This document shows, one piece after another, positions 16,132 to 22,508 of a DNA stretch of 42,905 bases. This stretch comes from Streptomyces europaeiscabiei (lineage in GTDB: Bacteria > Actinomycetota > Actinomycetes > Streptomycetales > Streptomycetaceae): the NCBI RefSeq assembly GCF_001550375.1, contig NZ_LRTR01000643.1, positions 1 through 42,905 on the forward strand, given 5' to 3'. The stretch's first letter is position 1, and every line of letters starts with the position of its first letter. The translations under genes were made by a program, and so were the position numbers. The notes beneath the pieces were generated by a model. The model made no database searches, was not told the DNA's origin, and was given only the letters and a program-made list of their open reading frames with translations.

Positions 16132-17139
16132 ATGACGGGAAACCAGACCGGAAACGAGAAGGCCCAGGGGCCGAGGCACAAGCGGGACCTGACGCGCCGC
16201 AAGGTGGTCGTGGCGGGCGCGGGCGCCGTGGCCGCCGTGGGCGTGGGCGGAGCGGTGGTCGCGACCGCGAGCGCGGGTACGAACAAGAAGGGGAGCGCGA
16301 AGCCCCTCGCCTCCACGAGCGCGAGCGCCGGCGAGGAGTGCTACAAGCTCACCTCGGAGACCACCGAGGGCCCGTACTACATCGACGCGGACAAGCTCCG
16401 CAAGGACATCACCGAGGACAAGGAGGGCATCCCCCTCACCCTCCGCCTCAAGGTGATCGACTCCGAGACCTGCAAGCCGATCCGCAACGCGGCCGTCGAC
16501 ATCTGGCACTGTGACGCGCTGGGTCTCTACTCGGGCTACGAGAGCTTCTCCGAGGGGGGCGGCACCGCCCCCACCGACGCCCCCTCGGGTACCCCCACGG
16601 ACGTACCGTCCGGCACCCCGACCGGAGAGCCCCCGTCCGGCGGCGGTGGAGGTGGCGGTCAGCACGAGGAGCCGACCAGCGACACCCGCTATCTGCGCGG
16701 CACCTGGAAGACCGACAAGCAGGGCTTCGTCATCTTCGAGACGATCTTCCCGGGCTGGTACCGGGGCCGCTGTGTGCACGTCCACACCAAGGTGCACGTC
16801 AACGGCGAGTGGACCGACGCCGGTTACGAGGGCGGCACCACCTGCCACACCGGCCAGTTCTTCTTCGACGAGGAGTCCGTGCTCGCGTCCGCCGAGGTCG
16901 AGCCGTACTCGACCTCCACGACCGAGCGAACGACCCTCGACGACGACACCATCTACGACGGCAGCGGCGTCCAGGGCGGTCTGCTCAAGCTGAAGTACAA
17001 GAAGAAGGACGACATCGCCAAGGGTGTCGTCGGCTCCATCACGGTCGGCGTCGACCCGGAGGCCACGAACACCGGCACGGACGACTCCGTCCAGCCGGAC
17101 GCGTCGGACCCGGCGTCGGAGTCCGCCTCGGCGAGCTGA
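16132..17139 (+). CDS. Tat-exported intradiol dioxygenase-like protein, paralog 2
   Basis: 335 residues, tandem duplicate of the preceding gene and nearly identical through the core (TEGPYYIDADKLR, NAAVDIWHCDA, GWYRGRCVHVHTKVHVNGEW). Signal LTRRKVVVAGAGAVAAVGVGG (about 20-40). The candidate Fe ligands, two Tyr and two His, are all present. It differs in its N-terminal leader, in a Pro/Ser/Thr-rich then poly-Gly insert (about 140-185; GGGGGGGQHEEP), and in its Lys-rich C-terminal half. Start is ATG 16132, matching paralog 1; a GTG/ATG further upstream would put extra residues before the Tat motif. Keeping both copies, each with its own promoter block and terminator, suggests different expression or substrate. 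Confidence 0.88.
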   Translation: MTGNQTGNEKAQGPRHKRDLTRRKVVVAGAGAVAAVGVGGAVVATASAGTNKKGSAKPLASTSASAGEECYKLTSETTEGPYYIDADKLRKDITEDKEGIPLTLRLKVIDSETCKPIRNAAVDIWHCDALGLYSGYESFSEGGGTAPTDAPSGTPTDVPSGTPTGEPPSGGGGGGGQHEEPTSDTRYLRGTWKTDKQGFVIFETIFPGWYRGRCVHVHTKVHVNGEWTDAGYEGGTTCHTGQFFFDEESVLASAEVEPYSTSTTERTTLDDDTIYDGSGVQGGLLKLKYKKKDDIAKGVVGSITVGVDPEATNTGTDDSVQPDASDPASESASAS

Positions 17140-17150
17140 TCCCGGCCGGC

Positions 17151-17203
17151 GCACGCCGAAGGCCCGGAGCCCCTCCCCCTTGGGTTCCGGGCCTTCGGCG
17201 TGC
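17151..17203 (+). terminator. Perfect 18-bp terminator hairpin after paralog 2
   Basis: 17151-17168 is exactly complementary to 17186-17203 with a 17-base C/T-rich loop, 12 bp after the stop codon. Confidence 0.9.
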
Positions 17204-17322
17204 GCTCGCGCCGGCCTCGGGTGCCCGCTTGGGAAGTCATCAGGGGACGCACAGGGTTCTCGTCGGACGATCACAGCGGGAGGGGGTGTGATGGGACGTA
17301 CCGGGCGGGGAACCCGTACGAG

Positions 17323-17384
17323 CCGTACGGGACGTGACAGCCGTACGGACGGAGAAGGCCGTACGGCACGAACAGGCCGTGCGG
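17323..17384 (+). repeat. Array of CCGTACGG palindromes at exact 18-bp spacing
   Basis: CCGTACGG begins at 17323, 17341 and 17359, and CCGTGCGG at 17377; a further CCGTACGA is at 17314. The period equals six codons in the frame of the following gene and would encode Arg-Thr-rich hexapeptides if that gene started at 17291. Otherwise it is an operator-like array 30 bp before the ribosome-binding site. Confidence 0.7.
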
Positions 17385-17413
17385 GACGGAACGTCGGAAT
17401 GCAGGAGGAGGCC

Positions 17414-17950
17414 ATGAAGCTGGCCGTGCTGGTGGCAGTGTTGCTGGTCGTCGGGGCGGTGGTCGCGATCGTCGCGCAGCGGCGGTCGGTGGACGGACCC
17501 GGACCGTCGTCCGACCTGGACGCGGAGGCCGATGCCAACCGGTGGGTCGTCCGGCTGGGCGGCAGCCTGGCCGGCATCGACGTCCGGGCGCAGGCCGGGG
17601 CGGGCGGCAGCGCGGCCGAGTCCCTGACCGACGCCACCGAACGTCTCCGCGCCGCCCGCGCCCAGCTGACCCGGGCCCGCACGTCCGACGAGTACGCGCA
17701 GGTCACGCGCACCGCGGTCGAGGGTCTGCGCCATGTCGGGGCTGCCCGTACGGCGCTGGGCATGGACACGGGGCCGGGCGCGGGACCGGCCGAGGGCGTG
17801 GGGCCGGGGGCGAACGGTCAGGCCGAGGTGCCGGCGGCGTCGGAGGTCCGGACGGCGACCAGAAGGCCGCTCGACCAGGCCAGCCGGGTCGTCCGGAAGT
17901 CGGAGCGACCCTCCAGAACCGCGAGCAGGTCGGTCACCGCGGCCTCGTGA
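17414..17950 (+). CDS. Membrane-anchored protein of unknown function
   Basis: 178 residues from ATG 17414, which has an excellent AGGAGGAGG site. One N-terminal membrane segment (LAVLVAVLLVVGAVVAIVA, about 3-21) is followed by a cytoplasmic or extracytoplasmic part with a helical region ESLTDATERLRAARAQLTRA and SDEYAQVTRTAVEGLRHVGAARTALGM (about 78-120). The tail is Gly/Pro/Ala-rich. I recognise it only as a Streptomyces hypothetical. An alternative in-frame start, ATG 17291 with GGGAGGGGG upstream, would add 41 Arg-rich residues encoded by the 18-bp repeats. Its last 133 bp overlap the opposite-strand methyltransferase gene, and the C-terminal 45 residues look like antisense of that gene. 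Confidence 0.7.
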   Translation: MKLAVLVAVLLVVGAVVAIVAQRRSVDGPGPSSDLDAEADANRWVVRLGGSLAGIDVRAQAGAGGSAAESLTDATERLRAARAQLTRARTSDEYAQVTRTAVEGLRHVGAARTALGMDTGPGAGPAEGVGPGANGQAEVPAASEVRTATRRPLDQASRVVRKSERPSRTASRSVTAAS

Positions 17951-18423
17951 CCCTCCGGCCATCCGGGGACGGGCGTCAGGTCGTCGACGACATACGCGCC
18001 GCCGGGCGCCACGAGTTCCAGGGCGGCGTCGAGGTGGGTGAACTTGCCGGGCCAGGTGTCCGCGAAGACCAGGTCGAAGGGGACGCCGTCGTACTCGTCC
18101 AGCCAGCGTCCGCCGTCCCCGGTGACGAAGGTGATCCGTTCGTCGCCGATGAACCGCTCACGGGCGGCGGCCTGTACGGAGTCGTCGAGTTCGACGGTGA
18201 CCAGGGTCGTCTTCGCGTCCATTCCACTGAGGAGCCAGGCGGTGCCTTCGCCGACGCCGGTTCCGAGTTCGAGGATCCGGCCGCCGGGGCGGGTGGCGGC
18301 GAGGGTGGCGAGCAGGCTGCCGGTGCGTGGTTCGCACGACATGGTGAACCCGGCGCTGCGGGCTGCCTCCTGCAACTCGGTGAGGGAGGAGGGGAGTTGG
18401 CTGAGCCTGGGAAAGTCGTCCAT
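17818..18423 (-). CDS. Class I SAM-dependent O-methyltransferase
   Basis: 201 residues of the small O-methyltransferase (family 3-like) type. The SAM-binding loop is ILELGTGVGEGTAWLL (about 50-65). The acidic end of strand 2 is LVTVELDDSVQAAARERF (about 77-95), GDGGRWLDEYDGVPFDLVFADTWPGKF (in parts, about 105-130) carries the DxW motif, and GGAYVVDDL (about 145) supplies a metal/substrate aspartate. The substrate is unknown. Start ATG 18423, with MDDFPRL as a normal N-terminus. Its 3' end overlaps the 3' end of the membrane protein gene on the other strand, so the two transcripts could interfere. Confidence 0.88.
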   Translation of the reverse strand: MDDFPRLSQLPSSLTELQEAARSAGFTMSCEPRTGSLLATLAATRPGGRILELGTGVGEGTAWLLSGMDAKTTLVTVELDDSVQAAARERFIGDERITFVTGDGGRWLDEYDGVPFDLVFADTWPGKFTHLDAALELVAPGGAYVVDDLTPVPGWPEGHEAAVTDLLAVLEGRSDFRTTRLAWSSGLLVAVRTSDAAGTSA

Positions 18424-18475
18424 ACGACGGATTCTGCGAGCGAGGGGGCGGGGGCCTCAACCTGTTTGTTCGCGA

Positions 18476-18543
18476 CCGCCGGCCCCTGGTGTTCGGAACC
18501 GCCGGCCCCTGGTGTTCGGAACTGCAGCCTCCTGGGTTCGGAA
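18476..18543. repeat. Three tandem 22-23-bp repeats each ending in GTTCGGAAC
   Basis: Units 18476-18498 and 18499-18521 are identical; 18522-18543 is a degenerate third copy, and traces of a fourth follow. Each contains the small palindrome GTTC-G-GAAC (18491, 18514, 18536). They fill the divergent gap between the methyltransferase and GPP34 genes, so they may be operator sites for either promoter. Confidence 0.85.
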
Positions 18544-18574
18544 CTTCGGGCCTCCTGCCCGCGTCGTACTGATC

Positions 18575-19222
18575 ATGACCACGCCGACCACCCCCACGCC
18601 CGCCCCCACACCTGCCCCGGTCCTCGCCCCCGCGACGCTCGGCGAGGAGATCCTCCTTCTCTCCCTCGACGACACCACGGGTGAGGCACGGCTCCCCCTG
18701 CGGACGCCCTACGCGATCGCGGCGGCGGCCCTGCTGGAGCGGTCGCTGTCGGAAGACCCGGCCGACGCGGTGCTTCCCGACGACGCCGGGAAGTGGATCT
18801 ACGCGCACAGCACGAAGGAGTACGAGAGGGCGCTGCGGGGCGTGGTGGACAAGGGCCTGATCCGTGAGGAGAAGCGCCGTGTCCTCCTCGTCTTCCGCAC
18901 CACCCGCTACCCGGAGGCCGACGGCACGGTGGAGTCCGCGTTGCGCGGGCGCCTGGCGGAGGTGGTCCTGGAGGGCGTCGAACCGGACCCCCGCACCGCC
19001 GCCCTGATCTCCCTCCTCCACCACGGCGACCTGCACACCCTCGCCTTCCCGGACGCCGACTCCGAGGAGTCCCCGGCCAGGCGGCGGATGACCGAGATCG
19101 CCGAACGCCACTGGGCCGACCCCGCGCTGCGCCGCATGGCCGAGACCGCGGCGGCCACGGCGGCGGCCCTCACGGCGGCGACGATGGCGACGACCGTGGT
19201 CGTGATCATGACACTGACCTGA
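18575..19222 (+). CDS. GPP34 (GOLPH3-like) family protein
   Basis: 215 residues. After a Thr/Pro leader (MTTPTTPTPAPTP) the GPP34 fold begins: LGEEILLLSLDDTTGEARL (about 22-40), AIAAAALLERSL, VVDKGLIREEKRRVL, and further on ALISLLHHGDLHTLAFP (about 145) and ERHWADPALRRMAE (about 178). Eukaryotic GOLPH3 binds PI4P on the Golgi. Streptomyces carry many paralogs whose role is unresolved, often linked with membrane-associated conservon-like clusters. An Ala/Thr-rich hydrophobic tail (TAAALTAATMATTVVVIMTL) could anchor it. Start ATG 18575. The stop codon lies in the CTGAC repeat that follows. Confidence 0.87.
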   Translation: MTTPTTPTPAPTPAPVLAPATLGEEILLLSLDDTTGEARLPLRTPYAIAAAALLERSLSEDPADAVLPDDAGKWIYAHSTKEYERALRGVVDKGLIREEKRRVLLVFRTTRYPEADGTVESALRGRLAEVVLEGVEPDPRTAALISLLHHGDLHTLAFPDADSEESPARRRMTEIAERHWADPALRRMAETAAATAAALTAATMATTVVVIMTLT

Positions 19223-19263
19223 CCTGACCTGACCTGACCTGACCTGACCTGACCTGACCTGAC
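19214..19263. repeat. Pentanucleotide microsatellite (CTGAC)10
   Basis: Ten uninterrupted CTGAC units. The first two encode the last residues and the TGA stop of the GPP34 gene; the other eight lie in the gap before the convergent nucleotidyltransferase gene. Perfect repeats of this length are rare in high-GC chromosomes and should be slippage-prone. Confidence 0.97.
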
Positions 19264-19339
19264 CCGAGCCGGCCGCCCCGTCGGTCCCGGCGGCGGTCGT
19301 CGTGGACGCGGTGGCTCCGGGCGACGTGGAGAGGTCCGC

Positions 19340-20098
19340 TCACTCGGGGTCCTCCGGTGGGGATGCCAGGGCCTCCTCCTCCAGGAGGCGTTCGGCGATG
19401 TCGTCGGCCCAGGCCTGGGCCCATCGGCGCAGTCCCAGGACGGCTTCGGTGTCCAGGCCGTGGCGGGCGAACTCCCGGTCGTCGAGCCACTCGGTGCCCT
19501 CCAGGCGGGACTGGAGGTCGGTGAGATCGAACGTGGTGGACGTGGCGGAGGTGTGGCGGCGGGCCAGTTCCTCCAGTTCGACGACGGTCCAGTGGGCGGT
19601 GGCCGCGTGCACGGCGATCAGGTCGCGGGCCGAGCCCCGGTCGGCCACGGCCCGGACCTTCGTGCCGACCACGTCCTCCAGGGAGAGGGCGGGGCCCAGC
19701 GGTGTTCGGACCGGCGGGTGCCACAGGGTTTCCTTGAGGAGGTCGAGGGTGCGTTCCTCCGCCGTCGTGGGGTCGGTGACCAGGAGGCGGGCGGAGAGCG
19801 GGGCCGTCTCCACCGAGTGCACCAGCCAGCCGCGTTCCGCGAGGCCCACCCGGACCGTGGCGGCGATCTGCTCCATCGGGGCCGCGTGCTCCGTCGCCAC
19901 CTCCAGGTCCCGGCCGGGTGGCCGCGCCTCGATCAGTCCGTGCGCCTGTGCCGCGTGGTCGCCGGTGAGAGCGAGGGCGTACGGGGCGCCGATGCTCAGC
20001 ACGTCGACGAGGAACCGGCGGAGCTGCTCGGGGAGGTCGTTCATGTGCGGGGTCGAGGGCTGGTCGTTCGCGGGTGAACCCGGGGGGAGGTCGCTCAC
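19340..20098 (-). CDS. AbiEii/AbiGii-like nucleotidyltransferase
   Basis: 252 residues with a nucleotidyltransferase-like layout: LALTGDHAAQAHGLIEARPPGRDLEV in parts (about 40-67) resembles the Gly-rich loop and acidic pair of the MNT/AbiEii group. It is followed by ERTLDLLKET (about 115), LSLEDVVGTKVRAVADRGSARDLIAVH in parts (about 137-165; conserved K and RDxxD-type helix) and a C-terminal helical part. Such proteins occur as toxins in AbiE systems, but no AbiEi-type antitoxin gene adjoins, so this is probably a stand-alone relative. GTG 20098 is the longest start; ATG 20044 (MNDLPEQLRR) is equally plausible, neither with a strong ribosome-binding site. Confidence 0.72.
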   Translation of the reverse strand: MSDLPPGSPANDQPSTPHMNDLPEQLRRFLVDVLSIGAPYALALTGDHAAQAHGLIEARPPGRDLEVATEHAAPMEQIAATVRVGLAERGWLVHSVETAPLSARLLVTDPTTAEERTLDLLKETLWHPPVRTPLGPALSLEDVVGTKVRAVADRGSARDLIAVHAATAHWTVVELEELARRHTSATSTTFDLTDLQSRLEGTEWLDDREFARHGLDTEAVLGLRRWAQAWADDIAERLLEEEALASPPEDPE

Positions 20099-20192
20099 GT
20101 GCCGGCCTCGGGGGCGGTGGGGAGTGACGGGGGTGGTGGGGCCATGGAGGGATTATCACGGCCCCTGACGTCTTTCCCCGGCCTTTCCCCGG

Positions 20193-20792
20193 TCAGTACG
20201 GCCGTCGGCCCAGCCAGTTGCCCGGTGGATCGAAGTTGGCCACCACATAGGTCCAGCCGTCCCCGCACCTGGCCCTGGCCGCGCCGACGCGTGTCGAGGT
20301 GCGCCAGACCAGCTGGGTGTAGTGGAGGCACTCCCGGTCGTTCACACAGGAGTTGGAGGGGCGGTCGTAGTCGGACTTCTCGTCGAGCCACAGGCGGGCC
20401 GCGTCCGACAGGGAGTAGCGGGGGTCGGAACCCCGGGCCAGGTTCTCGCCGTACCGGCTGTTCGAGTGGATGAGCTCGCAGTCCGCGACCCGCACCCTCG
20501 CCCAGTGGCGGGCGTGCGCGGCCACGGACTCGTCCCAGACCAGCGGGGGGACCCCGACGTCAGCTCGCGCCTTGTTGACGACCGTCAGGAAGCCGCTGAT
20601 CTCCGGTGGCCGTGGCCGTGGCCGCGCCGTCGGCGTCACCGCCCCGGCGGCGCTCACCCCGGCCGCCGTCACCGTGACCGCCTCCACGACCGTGGGCCGG
20701 GGACCGACCGCCCGAGCCGCCCCCGGAGCGAGCGCCAGCGTCACCGCCGCGGCCACCGCAGCCATTGTCCGCGCCCTGTCCCGTCGCACCAC
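20193..20792 (-). CDS. Secreted CAP-domain (SCP/PR-1) protein
   Basis: About 199 residues. Start GTG 20792 is chosen for its GGGGGAGG site. Sec signal: RRDRAR, then TMAAVAAAVTLALAPGAARA (about 5-30). The mature part is a CAP domain (about 70-199): FLTVVNKARADVGVPPLVWDESVAAHARHWA in parts, GENLARGS, AARLWLDEKSDYD, LHYTQLVWRTSTRVGAARARC and YVVANFDPPGNW. This is the plant PR-1/antigen-5-like type with several Cys likely disulphide-bonded, not the shorter bacterial YkwD type found at 28914. Extracellular; bacterial function is unclear. Divergent from the DUF4956 gene. Confidence 0.88.
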   Translation of the reverse strand: MVRRDRARTMAAVAAAVTLALAPGAARAVGPRPTVVEAVTVTAAGVSAAGAVTPTARPRPRPPEISGFLTVVNKARADVGVPPLVWDESVAAHARHWARVRVADCELIHSNSRYGENLARGSDPRYSLSDAARLWLDEKSDYDRPSNSCVNDRECLHYTQLVWRTSTRVGAARARCGDGWTYVVANFDPPGNWLGRRPY

Positions 20793-21000
20793 TCGTGCCT
20801 CCCCCTGCTCCAACTTCCTTACCGGCGCTGCCACTTGTAAGGGAGTGCGGCAGCCGACCGGGGGCGACGGGAGCACCTGCCACCCCATCGGGGGAATCGG
20901 CGCAGGTCCAGGTTTCAGGCCGATGCGATCAGTAATCTTGAAACATCACATACTCGCGGGTCTCCGTAGTCGTTTCGCAAGAAAGGGCCGAAGTAGGACG

Positions 21001-21073
21001 GTTCACCGGCCGTTGGTCTTCAACACTTCTCAAGTTCAGTTAAGGGGAGGCAAAGCCGGCTCAAAGGTTCACC
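21001..21073 (+). promoter_or_regulatory. Phased GTTCACC-like motifs before the polyphosphate operon
   Basis: GTTCACC (21001-21007), GTTCAGT (21034-21040) and GTTCACC (21067-21073) start exactly 33 bp apart, which is three 11-bp steps. Streptomyces PHO boxes are 11-bp direct repeats with a GTTCACC core, bound by PhoP. Adjacent 11-bp units here match poorly, so this is a tentative phosphate-control signal ahead of a VTC-domain gene. Nothing else is seen in the 298-bp divergent gap. Confidence 0.35.
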
Positions 21074-21090
21074 CTGGATTGTCTTTTGAC

Positions 21091-21717
21091 ATGGACCAGA
21101 CCCTTCTCGTGGTCGCCGACCTGGCCGCCATCTCCGTACTGACCTTCGCGGTCTACTTCCCGCGCCACCACCGCCGGGACCTCATCGCCGCCTTCCTCGG
21201 CGTCAACGTCGGTGTCCTCGCGGTGGCGATGACGCTCAGCTCCTCGTCGGTCGGCATCGGCCTCGGGATGGGGCTGTTCGGCGTTCTGTCGATCATCCGG
21301 CTGCGGTCCAACGAGATCGCCCATCACGAGATCGCCTACTACTTCTCCGCGCTCGCGCTCGGCCTGCTGGCCGGACTGCCGGAGGAGGTCAACGTCCTCT
21401 CGGCCCTCCTCATGGCGCTGATCGTCGCCACGCTGTACGTCGGCGACCACCCGAGGCTCTTCGGCCGCTACCGGCAGCGCAGCCTGCGGCTCGACGCCGC
21501 CTACACCGACGAGGACGCCCTGCGCGCGTACCTCGAAGTGCTGCTGGGCGGGCGGGTGGTGAACCTGTCCGTGCAGAGCGTCGACCTGGTCAACGACATG
21601 ACCCTGGTCGACGTCCGGTACGTCGTCACCGGCGAGGGACCGCGCGTGCGCAAGGAGGCCGGCACCCGGGTCGGGCAGGCGCAGGCGCAGGCGCAGGGAC
21701 AAGGGGTCCGGGCGTGA
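21091..21717 (+). CDS. DUF4956 membrane protein
   Basis: 208 residues from ATG 21091. The N-terminal half has about four membrane segments: LLVVADLAAISVLTFAVYF, LIAAFLGVNVGVLAVAM, then the signature GLGMGLFGVLSIIRLRSNEI (about 68-88), then AYYFSALALGLLAGL and ALLMALIVATLYVG. The C-terminal half (about 130-200) is cytosolic (LRAYLEVLLGGRVVNLSVQS) and ends in a QAQAQAQGQG tail. The family is almost always next to a VTC-type polyphosphate polymerase gene and is presumed to act with it. First gene of a three-gene operon; it shares GTGA with the next gene. Confidence 0.9.
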   Translation: MDQTLLVVADLAAISVLTFAVYFPRHHRRDLIAAFLGVNVGVLAVAMTLSSSSVGIGLGMGLFGVLSIIRLRSNEIAHHEIAYYFSALALGLLAGLPEEVNVLSALLMALIVATLYVGDHPRLFGRYRQRSLRLDAAYTDEDALRAYLEVLLGGRVVNLSVQSVDLVNDMTLVDVRYVVTGEGPRVRKEAGTRVGQAQAQAQGQGVRA

Positions 21718-22508
21718 CGGCGCTGGAACCCCTGGCCCCCGTGGTGGGGGCGCTGCGCCCCATCGGCCTCGACGAACTCGTCGACCGTGCCGAGCTGCTG
21801 ACCCGCCTGGACCGCAAGTACATGCTGCCCCTCACCGACCTTCCCTTCGTGCTCGGCGGGCTGGACGAGGACGTGCAGGTACTGGAGGTCGACGGCGAGC
21901 GGCAGTTCGCGTACCGCTCCGTGTACTTCGACACCCCGGACATGGACGGCTATCTGGGTGCGGCCCGCCGTCGGCGACGCCGTTTCAAGCTGCGGATCCG
22001 CACGTACCTGGGGTCCGGGCAGCACTTCCTGGAGGTCAAGACGCGCGGCCCGCGCGGCACCACCGTGAAACAGCGCGTTCCATACGACGGTGAGCCTGGG
22101 CGGCTGGGCCCCGAGGCACGCGCGTACGCCGACGACGTCCTCGGCGAGGCGGGCATCGACGCGCGGGAGTTCCGCCTGGTGCCCACGCTCACCACCCGCT
22201 ACCGCCGCACCACCCTCTTCCTGCCGGGCAGCGGCAGCCGGGTCACCGTCGACACCGACCTGACCTGGGCACTGCCCGACGGCACCGAACTGCGCACCCC
22301 CGAGCGGACCATCGTCGAGACCAAGGCCGGGCGCGCGGGCTCCGGCGCCGACCGGCTGCTGTGGTCGCTCAAGCACCGGCCCTGCCCGGTCTCCAAGTAC
22401 GGCACCGGGCTCGCCGCGCTCCGGCCCGACCTGCCCGCCCACCGCTGGCTGCCCGTTCTGCGGCGCCACTTCCCCACCGCACCTGCACTGAACGGGAGCC
22501 CCGCATGA
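21714..22508 (+). CDS. VTC-domain polyphosphate polymerase-like protein
   Basis: 264 residues, nearly all one VTC domain (CYTH-like tunnel fold, which in yeast Vtc4 makes polyphosphate from ATP). Basic and acidic tunnel residues are visible in LDRKYMLPL (about 37), RRRRRRFKLRIRTYL (about 83-97), HFLEVKTRGPRG (about 103-114), TLTTRYRRTTLF (about 160), IVETKAGRAGS (about 205) and VSKYGTG (about 228). GTG start overlaps the DUF4956 stop, and its own stop overlaps the ATG of the next gene, so the three proteins are translationally coupled. The likely role is polymerising phosphate at the membrane together with the DUF4956 protein. Confidence 0.9.
   Translation: MTALEPLAPVVGALRPIGLDELVDRAELLTRLDRKYMLPLTDLPFVLGGLDEDVQVLEVDGERQFAYRSVYFDTPDMDGYLGAARRRRRRFKLRIRTYLGSGQHFLEVKTRGPRGTTVKQRVPYDGEPGRLGPEARAYADDVLGEAGIDAREFRLVPTLTTRYRRTTLFLPGSGSRVTVDTDLTWALPDGTELRTPERTIVETKAGRAGSGADRLLWSLKHRPCPVSKYGTGLAALRPDLPAHRWLPVLRRHFPTAPALNGSPA

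Noticed and set aside
18476..18543. CRISPR-like array
   Set aside because: Units are contiguous without spacers and only three; the 17323-17384 and 30636-30701 arrays fail for the same reason. No cas genes.
19340..20098. Complete AbiE toxin-antitoxin system
   Set aside because: The nucleotidyltransferase-like gene has no adjacent AbiEi-type antitoxin; the neighbours are a GPP34 and a CAP gene.
20793..21090. c-di-AMP (ydaO-type) riboswitch before the CAP or DUF4956 genes
   Set aside because: Cell-wall hydrolase and CAP genes sometimes carry one in Streptomyces, but the conserved core segments are not present here nor upstream of 29768.
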